64,000 nucleotides of DNA from Pseudomonadota bacterium. Its GTDB lineage: Bacteria; Pseudomonadota; Gammaproteobacteria; Xanthomonadales; Rhodanobacteraceae. Shown one piece after another: positions 1 through 7,029 of the stretch; the stretch's first letter is position 1, and each line of letters opens with the position of its first letter. The stretch is taken from positions 180,012-244,011 of the forward strand of contig JAEWGO010000012.1 in the NCBI GenBank assembly GCA_023388255.1. Reading direction: 5' to 3'. The notes under the pieces are model-generated. The model saw only the letters and a list, made by a program, of their open reading frames with translations, did no database searches and had not been told where the DNA came from. The translations under genes and the position numbers were made by a program.

Positions 1-371
1 ATGCGTTCGGTCGCATCGCGTGTCGGAATGCCGCGCAGCAGTTTGATCGCGACGCGCTGGTCGAAACTCTGGTCGACGCGTTCGGCGAGGAATACGGTAC
101 CCATGCCGCCGCTGCCGATTTCCTCGATCAGGCGATACGGGCCGAGCCGTTGGTCGGTCGGTTGCGTGGCGGTGATGCGCGAAGCGGCTTCTCGCAGGTG
201 GCCGGTCATGCCGTCGTCGTCGCGGCGGTCGGCTTCGGCCAGTGCGAGCGCTTCGCGCTTGAGCTCGTCGTCGGCATCGACCCCGGCAAGCCACGCCGCA
301 CGCTCGGCCGGCGGCGTCGCGACGAGCGCGTCGAACAATTCCTGCAGGCGTTGCCAGCGCGTCTCGCTCAT
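1..371 (-). CDS. Serine/threonine protein kinase, N-terminal part (runs off left edge)
   Basis: Read on the minus strand from ATG 371, this is the first 123 residues of a Hanks-type serine/threonine kinase. About 75 residues of helical, charged N-terminal sequence are followed by the glycine-rich ATP loop (GPYRLIEEIGSGGMGTVFLA) and the VAIKLL strand with the ATP-anchoring lysine. The catalytic loop and everything downstream lie outside the window. The start codon overlaps the stop of the upstream sigma-factor gene (shared ATGA), so the pair is translationally coupled. Kinases with this N-terminal extension often pair with this sigma class and carry C-terminal membrane and TPR segments; that part is inference here. 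Confidence 0.85.
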   Translation of the reverse strand, partial: MSETRWQRLQELFDALVATPPAERAAWLAGVDADDELKREALALAEADRRDDDGMTGHLREAASRITATQPTDQRLGPYRLIEEIGSGGMGTVFLAERVDQSFDQRVAIKLLRGIPTRDATER

Positions 372-952
372 GCAGCCAGTTTCTGTTTCAGCCAGGCGCG
401 GGCGAAGCGGAGTTCGCGGTCCACGGTCGGCACCGAAACGCCGATGACATCGGCAATTTCCTCGCGCTTCAGGCCGAGCAGGTAGTTGAGCTCGACGACT
501 TCGCACTTGCGCGCATCGAGCGTGCGCAACGCTTCCAGCGCTTCGTCGAGTGCGAATGCCTCGCTGTCGTCGAACGCGGCGTTTTCGGCGGCCGAGAGCG
601 TGACATGCACTGCGCCGCCGCCGCGCTTGTCGCTGCCGCGCGCACGCGCGGTGTCGACGAGTATGCGGCGCATCGCGACGCTGGCCACGGCATAGAAATG
701 GCGCCGGTCCTGCCAGGCGACGTCGCTGCCGATCAGGCGCAGGAACAGCTCGTGGGCGAGTTCGGTCGGCTGCAGGGTGAGGCGGTTGCCAAAGCTGCGC
801 AGGTGCTTGCCGGCAATCGCGCAGACCTGCGCATAGACGAGTTCGGTCAGCCGTTCGGCCGCCGCGCCGTCGCCGTCGCTCCATGCATGCAGCAGTCGCG
901 TGACGACCGCGGGATCGTGCGGGTCAGCGGGCCGATCGGGTGGAATGTCCAT
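368..952 (-). CDS. ECF-like RNA polymerase sigma factor (TIGR02999-type)
   Basis: 194-residue sigma-70 family protein with region 2 in the first half (LTELVYAQVCAIAGKHLR; HELFLRL; FYAVASVAMRRILVDTAR) and a region 4 helix-turn-helix at the C terminus (LLGLKREEIADVIGVSVPTV). The long region-2 segment with the RRHFYAVAS...RRILVD pattern is characteristic of the 'ECF-like' class that accompanies serine/threonine kinases in Xanthomonadales and Planctomycetes. It would direct RNA polymerase to a small set of promoters, with the coupled kinase as likely signalling partner. Its stop overlaps the kinase start by 4 nt. No anti-sigma gene is visible beside it. The target promoters cannot be deduced from this window. 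Confidence 0.85.
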   Translation of the reverse strand: MDIPPDRPADPHDPAVVTRLLHAWSDGDGAAAERLTELVYAQVCAIAGKHLRSFGNRLTLQPTELAHELFLRLIGSDVAWQDRRHFYAVASVAMRRILVDTARARGSDKRGGGAVHVTLSAAENAAFDDSEAFALDEALEALRTLDARKCEVVELNYLLGLKREEIADVIGVSVPTVDRELRFARAWLKQKLAA

Positions 953-1440
953 AGGTCACGTCGCATGCTGTTTGCGGCATCGTTGACAGGATTTCCCCCG
1001 GACCCGCGTATTGGAGGAGCAGGCCCGGGGAAGGTCCACGCCTTGCGCCGTGGTGGCCGCCGGAACCCGCGCCGCCATGGCATGCATGGCGGGCGGCGAA
1101 GTATACGAATCCGTCGATCGTGCCGCACCGGTCGATTGTCATGGACGCACTCGGGCTTGGTTTGGTTGCGGCGAATCCTCGCCGATCTGCATTTCTTCCG
1201 GGGAAGCATGCGCCGGCACGCTCTTTTGCGCGCGCTAGCGTGTCGCGTATCGTGTGTGACGCAGGTCCGCCCCGACCCGTCGACCGGGTCCGCGGCGGCG
1301 GGAACACGGGCTGCTAGAATGCCGGCAATCGTTACGGCAGCGCGGACGGAATCGAAACCGTCGCGTTCGCGTGGGGCGACGCCGGCGGGTTGCCTTGCCG
1401 GGCAGGGGCGGTCGAGGTTGAAACCAACAGGAGTTTCGAA
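953..1440. other. Intergenic region between sigma factor and CsgG-like gene
   Basis: This 488-bp gap separates two divergent genes and should hold both promoters. I see no convincing coding frame. A short perfect inverted repeat lies at 1072-1092 (arms CCGCCATG/CATGGCGG, 5-nt loop), and a TAGAAT hexamer at 1315-1320 could be a -10 element for the rightward gene. No -35 consensus is evident. Confidence 0.4.
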
Positions 1441-2154
1441 ATGAACAAGACGATCTTTGCTGCAGTGCTGGCGCTGGCCGGCCTGGTCGGTGCAGGCAGT
1501 GCGTTCGCCGCCGGGAAGCCATCGGTGGGCGTCGCCGAATTCAAGAACGAATCGGGTGCGGGCTGGTGGCGCGGCGGCGTGGGTTGGGAGCTGTCGGGCA
1601 TGCTGTCGAACGAACTGTCGAGCACCGGCAATTTCCGCGTGGTCGAGCGTGCCAAGCTCGACAAGGTATTGGAAGAGCAGAACCTGGCCGCATCCGGCCG
1701 CGTTCGTTCGGGTACCGGCGCCAAGATGGGGCAGGTGACCGGCGCGGACTACCTCGTGTTCGGTACGGTGACCTCGTATGAGGAGAACACTTCCAATACC
1801 GGCGGCGGCCTCAGCTTTCGTGGCATCTCGCTTGGCGGCAAGAAGTCCGAGGCATACATCGCGGTCGATGTGCGCGTGGTCAACTCATCGACCGGCGAAG
1901 TGGATTATTCACGCACGATCGAAGGCCGCAGCTCCGGCGGCGGCGTTTCCGTCGGCGTGTTCCGCGGCGGTTTCGGCGGCAGCCTCGCGCACGAGGAAAA
2001 CACGCCGGCCGGCAAGGCGATCCGCGCCGCGCTGGTCGAAATCACCGACTATCTCGATTGCGTGATGGTCACGCGCGGCAGCTGCGAGGCCGAGTTCGGC
2101 GCCAAGGAAAGAAAGCGTCGCGACGGCGATCGCAAGGCGATCAAGCTCGACTGA
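1441..2154 (+). CDS. Secreted CsgG/HfaB-family protein
   Basis: 237 residues starting at ATG 1441, preceded by AGGAG about 8 nt upstream; a longer frame exists upstream but lacks a signal peptide. Residues 1-23 form a signal peptide ending AFA. The mature protein has the CsgG-family core: VGVAEFKN, then a helix ending in FRVVERAKLDKVLEEQNLA, MGQVTGADYLVFGTVT, and the conserved VDVRVVNSSTGEV strand. CsgG proteins form outer-membrane secretion channels for curli, while shorter relatives (LpoB-like) act in the periplasm. This one lacks a lipobox cysteine and has no curli genes nearby, so a curli role is unlikely. Two extra cysteines (CVMVTRGSC) near the C terminus could form a disulfide. Confidence 0.75.
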   Translation: MNKTIFAAVLALAGLVGAGSAFAAGKPSVGVAEFKNESGAGWWRGGVGWELSGMLSNELSSTGNFRVVERAKLDKVLEEQNLAASGRVRSGTGAKMGQVTGADYLVFGTVTSYEENTSNTGGGLSFRGISLGGKKSEAYIAVDVRVVNSSTGEVDYSRTIEGRSSGGGVSVGVFRGGFGGSLAHEENTPAGKAIRAALVEITDYLDCVMVTRGSCEAEFGAKERKRRDGDRKAIKLD

Positions 2155-2178
2155 TCGCGGTCCTAGCAGCACAGATAC

Positions 2179-2210
2179 AAAAACGGCGGGTTTCCCCGCC
2201 GTTTTTTTTA
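2179..2210. terminator. Bidirectional rho-independent terminator
   Basis: Perfect stem AAACGGCGGG/CCCGCCGTTT around a TTTC loop, flanked by an A-run on the left and TTTTTTT on the right. It lies between the convergent CsgG-like gene and rluB, so it can stop transcription from both sides. Confidence 0.92.
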
Positions 2211-2293
2211 CTTTCTGGAAACAGCTATCGCGAAAGCGGCTTCAGCTGCCATGTTCTTGCGGCATCGGTGCGTCTCCCTCGATCCGACTCTTT

Positions 2294-3949
2294 TCAGCGC
2301 GGGGGGCGTGGTCCGCGGCGACGATTGTTGTTCGGGCCGCTTGGGCCGCCGGGACGCCGATTGCCGTCTTGTGTCGAGTTGCCCTGTGGGCCGCCTTGGC
2401 GCTGTGGTCTTTGCGGTCGGTTTTGGTACGGGCTCGGCGCATGCGTGTTGCCGTCATGTACGGAGTTGCCGTAAGTGCCGCCGCCGCGGTGCGGCCTGCC
2501 CGGGCCATTGCCGCGTGGCGCTTCGTGTGCAGGGGCTCGATTGCCATGCGGGGCGTTGTGTGACGGCGCGCGATTGCCATGTGGAGCGTTCGGATTTCGC
2601 GTCGGCGCGCGATTGCCACGCGGTCCGGTCGGCGCCTGGAACTGGCCGGCCTGGAACGAAACCTCGGCACCCGGGCGCGCGCCGCGACGCTTGTTGCCGG
2701 CGCCGGCGCCGGCGCTGTCGGGGAACCAGCTGCGCAGCACCGCCGGACTCAGGCCCGGTTCCGCATAGACCGATCGCTGCGACTGATCTTGTCCTTGTCT
2801 TTGTCCCTGTCCCTGTCCACGACCTTGACCTGGCCCACGTCCCTGGCCTGGCCCACGACCCTGCGCGGGTCCGCGACCTTGTCCCTGACCCGGGCCGCGA
2901 ACTTGCGGCCCGCCAGCACCACGTCCCTGACGCTGCGGTTTGCCGGCGCCTGCGCGTGGCTTGCGCGGCGATTTGGTTGCGCCGCGCCAACCGTCGTCAC
3001 GCATGCGGTCGAACGCGGCGAACTCGCGCGCTTCCTCGTTGTGCGCACCGGTCCAGGCCTGTTGCCCCTTCGGGCCCGGGCGGAATTCGCTCGGTGCGGC
3101 ACGGCGTTGGCCGATCACCGGCGCGAGTGTCAGACGCGGCTCGATCTGTTGCACGCCGGCGCGATTGCGCAGGTTTGCGACCTGGCCGGCATCGAGCTCG
3201 GTCGTGCGGCCGCGCAACAGGCCGCGTGGCAATTCGATGATGCCGTAACGGATGCGTTTGAGGCGACTGACCATCAAACCCTGCGATTCCCACATGCGGC
3301 GCACCTCTCGGTTGCGACCTTCGCGCAGGGTCACGCGGAACCATGAATGGCTGGCGCCGCGACTGACCACCGCGATCTCGTCGAAATGCGCGGGACCGTC
3401 TTCGAGATCGATGCCGTTGCGCAAGCGTTCGATCACCTCATCCGGCACTTCGCCATGCACGCGGCAGATGTATTCACGTTCGATCTCCGAGCGCGGGTGC
3501 ATCAGCGCGTTGGCGAGGTCGCCGTCGGTGGTCAGCAGCAGCAGGCCGGTGGTGTTGATGTCGAGGCGGCCGACCGCGATCCAGCGCGCGCCCTTGATCT
3601 GCGGCAACTGCTCGAACACGGTCGGGCGCCCTTCCGGATCTTCGCGCGTGGCGACGACGCCGTCGGGCTTGTTGTAGAGCAAGACCTGCGCGTGCTCGGC
3701 ATTGTCGGCGACGACGACGAAGCGCTTGCCATCGAGTTCGACGCGATCGCCACTGCGGGCGCTCTGGCCAAGCGTTGCAACGGCGCCGTTGAGCTGCACC
3801 TCGCCGGCTTCGATGCGCTGTTCGAGCATGCGGCGCGATCCGAGGCCAGCGTTCGCGAGCACTTTGTGCAGGCGTTCCTCTACGACAGGTGCGTCGGCTG
3901 CTTCAGCGTTGCGCTTGAGTTTCAGGATGGAACGGGAGGGTGTGGTCAT
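2294..3949 (-). CDS. rluB: 23S rRNA pseudouridine synthase RluB with long low-complexity tail
   Basis: 551 residues. Residues 22-80 are an S4 RNA-binding domain (EERLHKVLANAGLGSRR). The RsuA/RluB-type catalytic domain follows, with GRLDINTTGLLLLT carrying the catalytic aspartate (D130) and the family block REGRNREVRRMWE. The enzyme converts a uridine in helix 89 of 23S rRNA (position 2605 in E. coli) to pseudouridine. Family members are usually 250-350 residues; here roughly 340-551 is a disordered extension of GQGRGP-type repeats and NRAP/HGN repeats, rich in Gly, Arg, Gln and Pro. It ends against the terminator at 2179-2210 and overlaps scpB by 4 nt (ATGA), so the two are coupled. Confidence 0.93.
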   Translation of the reverse strand: MTTPSRSILKLKRNAEAADAPVVEERLHKVLANAGLGSRRMLEQRIEAGEVQLNGAVATLGQSARSGDRVELDGKRFVVVADNAEHAQVLLYNKPDGVVATREDPEGRPTVFEQLPQIKGARWIAVGRLDINTTGLLLLTTDGDLANALMHPRSEIEREYICRVHGEVPDEVIERLRNGIDLEDGPAHFDEIAVVSRGASHSWFRVTLREGRNREVRRMWESQGLMVSRLKRIRYGIIELPRGLLRGRTTELDAGQVANLRNRAGVQQIEPRLTLAPVIGQRRAAPSEFRPGPKGQQAWTGAHNEEAREFAAFDRMRDDGWRGATKSPRKPRAGAGKPQRQGRGAGGPQVRGPGQGQGRGPAQGRGPGQGRGPGQGRGQGQGQRQGQDQSQRSVYAEPGLSPAVLRSWFPDSAGAGAGNKRRGARPGAEVSFQAGQFQAPTGPRGNRAPTRNPNAPHGNRAPSHNAPHGNRAPAHEAPRGNGPGRPHRGGGTYGNSVHDGNTHAPSPYQNRPQRPQRQGGPQGNSTQDGNRRPGGPSGPNNNRRRGPRPPR

Positions 3950-4770
3950 GCGGCGGATTCCGGGGTGTCTTCGTGCGGGGCGTCGATGGACGCGTCGTCG
4001 CTGGGGGCGATGGAGGGGCGCGCTTCGCCGGGAACGTCGGCGGCGGCGATGTCTTCGGTGTATGTGTCGATGGGAGTGTGCGCGGACTGGCTGGCAGCGT
4101 TCGCTGATTCGATGCCGGCGGATTCCTCGTCGGTGGGTTCGACTTCGGATGCGGTGTCAGCGTTCTCGGTCTCCATTCCCTCGGCGATCGAGACCGGAAT
4201 CGTATCGTTGGCTGCGTCGAAGGCGAGTTGCGGATCGAGTTCTTCGATGTCGCGGATCTCGCTGAGCGGTGGCAGCTCGTCCAATGACTTCAGATTGAAA
4301 TAGTCGAGGAATTGACGCGTCGTGCCGAACAGAGCCGGCTTGCCGGGCAGGTCGCGATAGCCGACGACGCGGACCCACTCGCGTTCTTCCAGGGTGCGCA
4401 CGATGTTCGTCGACACCGCGACACCGCGGATCTGCTCGATCTCGGCACGCGTGATCGGCTGGCGGTAGGCAATCAGCGACAGTGTTTCGAGCAGCGCGCG
4501 CGAGTAGCGGCTCTGGCGTTCGCTCCACAGACGCGAGACGAACGGATGCACGTCCTGGCGCACTTGGTAGCGGAAGCCGGAAGCGACCTCGACCAGTTCG
4601 ATGCCGCGATCGGCGCAGGCTTCGCCCAGTTCCTCCAAAGCGCGCGCCAAAAGATCGTGCGGCGGCATGTCGAATTCGTCGAACAGGCCGGAGAGCTGTG
4701 GCAGGCTCAACGGCTGCGCGGAGGCGAGCAGTGCGGCTTCAATGATGCGTTTGAGTTGCGGCAGTTCCAT
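3946..4770 (-). CDS. scpB: Segregation and condensation protein B
   Basis: 274 residues from the internal ATG at 4770, which has AGGA just upstream; an in-frame ATG at 4812 lies inside a leader hairpin and lacks a ribosome site. The protein has the two winged-helix domains of ScpB (RIIEAALLASAQPLSLPQL; LETLSLIAYRQPITRAEIEQIRGV; ERGW-like EEREWVRVVG; FGTTRQFLDYFNLKSLDELPPL). ScpB dimers bind the ScpA linker in the SMC-ScpAB condensin that compacts and segregates chromosomes. About 80 C-terminal residues after ELPPL are acidic and alanine/serine-rich, longer than in most ScpB proteins. It is translationally coupled to rluB. scpA lies upstream, separated by a repeat-rich 280-bp gap. Confidence 0.93.
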   Translation of the reverse strand: MELPQLKRIIEAALLASAQPLSLPQLSGLFDEFDMPPHDLLARALEELGEACADRGIELVEVASGFRYQVRQDVHPFVSRLWSERQSRYSRALLETLSLIAYRQPITRAEIEQIRGVAVSTNIVRTLEEREWVRVVGYRDLPGKPALFGTTRQFLDYFNLKSLDELPPLSEIRDIEELDPQLAFDAANDTIPVSIAEGMETENADTASEVEPTDEESAGIESANAASQSAHTPIDTYTEDIAAADVPGEARPSIAPSDDASIDAPHEDTPESAA

Positions 4771-4780
4771 CGGATCCTGG

Positions 4781-4812
4781 TTCTTTGAAAGACGTGGCCG
4801 TGCGGGCCACAT
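4781..4812 (-). promoter_or_regulatory. scpB copy of the dispersed 5'-leader hairpin
   Basis: In gene orientation GTGGCC-(5 nt)-GGCCAC forms a hairpin (4794-4810), followed by GTCTTTCAAAGAA and then the scpB ribosome site. It has the same order and spacing as elements before galU, csaA and the fad gene. Its function is unknown. Confidence 0.5.
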
Positions 4813-4874
4813 TTCGATGATTCATCTCGTAGTCGTTGTCGCGGCAGCGTTCGACGGCCCAAGCGCCTGCTTTC

Positions 4875-4999
4875 CTTCCCCCGCTGGCGGGCCTTCCCCC
4901 GCTGGCGGGGAAAGTTGCCGCAGGCGGATGGAAGAAGGCGCGGTTGAACTCCGCACTCCGATTTCCTTCGCCCGGCCCTTTCCCGCATGCGGGAAAGGG
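4875..4999. repeat. Palindromic intergenic repeats between scpA and scpB
   Basis: Two exact 17-bp direct copies of CTTCCCCCGCTGGCGGG lie at 4875-4891 and 4893-4909, each containing a CCCGC/GCGGG hairpin. A 24-bp perfect palindrome built on TTTCCCGCATGCGGGAAA lies at 4976-4999. No reading frame here looks genuine. The structures could attenuate transcription from scpA into scpB. Confidence 0.7.
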
Positions 5000-5051
5000 G
5001 AGGAACGTGCAGCGTGCATCCGCTTCGCCGACACCGCGTCGCCGACGGCGC

Positions 5052-5906
5052 TCAAGAATCGACCGTCGCCAGTGATTTCACGTAGATCGGCGCGAGCGCC
5101 TCTTCCTGCATGATCTCGATCAGGATTTCCTTGGCCAGTTCCAGCAGTGCCAGAAAGGTCACCACCACACCGCGCCGCCCCTCACTGGCATCGAACAGGT
5201 TCTCGAATCGGTGGAACCCACCGTCACCGAGCATGCGCAGTACGTCGCTCATGCGGCTGCGCACGTTCAACGCCTCGCGCTGGATAGCGTGATGGCCGTA
5301 CAGGTCGGCGCGGTGCATCACGTCCTTCAGCGCCAGCAGCAGTTCGCGCAGCTCGACCGGCGGCGGCAAGCGCACCACGTTGCGATCCTCGACGGCGATG
5401 TGCGCCGGCGCGAAATCGCGTTCCTGGCGCGGCATTGCGTCGATATCCTCGGCCGCCTTCTTGAAGCGTTCGTATTCCTGCAGCCGGCGCACCAGCTCCG
5501 CGCGCGGGTCCAGCTCGATGCCTTCCTCGGCGGGCGGCCGCGGCAACAGCAGGCGCGACTTGATCTCGGCGAGGATCGCGGCCATCACGAGGTACTCGGC
5601 CGCCAACTCCAGCTTCATCTCGTGCATCAGCTCGATGTAGTCGACGTACTGGCGCGTGATTTCGGCGATCGGGATGTCGAGGATGTCGAGGTTCTGGCGC
5701 CGGATCAGGTAGAGCAGCAGGTCAAGCGGTCCCTCGAATGCTTCGAGGATGACCTCGAGCGCATCCGGCGGGATGTACAGGTCCTGCGGGATTTCGAGCA
5801 CCGGCTGGCCGCGCACGACCGCCAGCGGGATCTCCTGCTGTTGCGGTACCTGCGGAAAGGCACTGGCCGGCGTTTCTGGGCTTTGCTGTTCGGCGGTCTG
5901 ATTCAT
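5052..5906 (-). CDS. scpA: Segregation and condensation protein A
   Basis: 284 residues from ATG 5906 (GGGA 6 nt upstream); ATG 5918 is also possible. The kleisin signature is clear: FEGPLDLLLYLIRRQNLDILDIPIAEITRQYVDYI, and the C-terminal winged helix TFLALLELAKE. ScpA bridges the SMC heads and binds a ScpB dimer. About 50 N-terminal residues, Gln/Pro-rich, precede the kleisin fold. scpB follows on the same strand after a gap, and smc is encoded divergently 1.1 kb away, so the complete condensin complex is encoded within 7 kb. Confidence 0.93.
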   Translation of the reverse strand: MNQTAEQQSPETPASAFPQVPQQQEIPLAVVRGQPVLEIPQDLYIPPDALEVILEAFEGPLDLLLYLIRRQNLDILDIPIAEITRQYVDYIELMHEMKLELAAEYLVMAAILAEIKSRLLLPRPPAEEGIELDPRAELVRRLQEYERFKKAAEDIDAMPRQERDFAPAHIAVEDRNVVRLPPPVELRELLLALKDVMHRADLYGHHAIQREALNVRSRMSDVLRMLGDGGFHRFENLFDASEGRRGVVVTFLALLELAKEILIEIMQEEALAPIYVKSLATVDS

Positions 5907-6256
5907 GCTCGATCCCATGACCTTGAACCCACGACAGGGGCGCCTCACGGCGGGGGTCATGCAAAGATCACTGGCGAGTTGCGGCGTGGCGCGTGGATCA
6001 GCAAGCGCTGTCCAGCGTGGCTGCCTGCAACGGTGGACGTCCGGACACTGGAAATCCGGACGTCGGCAAAACCTTCAAAGGTTCAAGAGATGCGGTGGGC
6101 TGGGCTGGTCGCCGCGTCGGCACGCGCGGGACTCCGGTCTCTTGAGGTCGGGCGCTAGCGTACGTGCAAATGCGCCGTCGCGCAAATATCGGTTTCGCGG
6201 TGGCGCGGTGGTCCGGATGCATCGGCTAACATAAGCATTCTCCCAAGGACGACATC
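5907..6256. promoter_or_regulatory. Divergent scpA/yciI promoter region with two inverted repeats
   Basis: No credible gene is present. At 6036-6064 there is a perfect inverted repeat (GACGTCCGGA/TCCGGACGTC) with a 9-nt spacer, and at 6070-6083 a second (AACCTT-CA-AAGGTT). Both resemble operators. A TAACAT hexamer at 6227-6232, 25 nt before yciI, may be its -10 element. Confidence 0.45.
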
Positions 6257-6559
6257 ATGATGTGGTATGCCATCATCGGAACCGATATCCCCGACTCGCT
6301 GCCGGCCCGGCAATCCACCCGACCGGCGCATCTGGAGCGGCTCGACCGGCTGCGCAATGAGGGCCGTCTGCTGCTCGCCGGGCCGTTCCCGGCGATCGAC
6401 GCCGAGGACCCAGGCGCGGCCGGTTTCAGCGGCAGCCTGATCGTGGCGGAATTCGAGGATCTCGCCGCGGCGCAGGCCTGGGCCGCGGCCGACCCGTACA
6501 TCGCGGCCGGCGTCTATGCGAAGGTCGACGTGCGCCCGTTCCGCAAGGCGCTGCCGTGA
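6257..6559 (+). CDS. yciI: YciI family protein
   Basis: 100 residues with the YciI-like ferredoxin fold: an N-terminal WYAIIGTD strand, then RPAHLERLDRL with the conserved histidine, EGRLLLAGPF, and DPYIAAGVYAKVDVRPF near the C terminus. The family's enzymatic role is not established; the conserved His-Asp pair suggests a small-molecule enzyme. AAGGA lies about 8 nt before the ATG. It overlaps the following bolA-like gene by 4 nt, so the two form an operon. A yciI-bolA pairing near division and septation genes is common in Proteobacteria. Confidence 0.88.
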   Translation: MMWYAIIGTDIPDSLPARQSTRPAHLERLDRLRNEGRLLLAGPFPAIDAEDPGAAGFSGSLIVAEFEDLAAAQAWAAADPYIAAGVYAKVDVRPFRKALP

Positions 6560-6822
6560 CGCGCATCGAGCAGATCCGCACCCGGCTGGCCGTGCTGGAA
6601 CCGACCGATCTCGTCGTCGAGGACGAGAGCCACCGCCATGTCGGCCATGCCGGCGCGCGCGACGGCCGCGGCCATTTCCGTGTGGAGATCGTCAGCGCGA
6701 CGTTCAGTGGACTGGCGCCGCTGGCGCGCCATCGCGCGGTCTACGCGGCGCTCGGCGAACTGATGCAGACCGACATCCACGCGCTGGCGATCGATGCCCG
6801 CGCGCCCGGGGAAACGCGATGA
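6556..6822 (+). CDS. BolA family protein
   Basis: 88 residues starting at GTG 6556, which overlaps the yciI stop (GTGA). The BolA/IbaG class-II KH-like fold is recognisable: a helix (IEQIRTRLAVL), a central DESHRHVGHAGARDGRGHFRVEIVSATFSG with the conserved histidines, and the RHRAVYAALGELMQTDIHALAIDA helix-strand motif. BolA proteins partner monothiol glutaredoxins in iron-sulfur cluster handling and affect stress morphology. No glutaredoxin gene is present here. The histidine and RHR positions match the family. Confidence 0.88.
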   Translation: MTRIEQIRTRLAVLEPTDLVVEDESHRHVGHAGARDGRGHFRVEIVSATFSGLAPLARHRAVYAALGELMQTDIHALAIDARAPGETR

Positions 6823-7029
6823 CACGTGTCGCTCCGGCAGCGTCCGTGACGGCAGCGTAGCGATGCGGACCGCAGTCGCGACAGCGCTCGACGCAGGGCC
6901 GGGATGCGGCTTCCCGAATCAACCGTCGGTTGGCGTGTGTCGTTGCGCAGTCATCCACACATTCAATCACGCATCGTCGCGCAGCCTGTCACGCGGTGAT
7001 GCGCTCGCAATCCCGAGGTTTCCGCTTAT

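Noticed and set aside
2251..3240. 329-residue plus-strand frame opposite the rluB tail
   Set aside because: Cys/Arg-rich reading of repetitive DNA; the terminator before it and rluB on the other strand explain the region.
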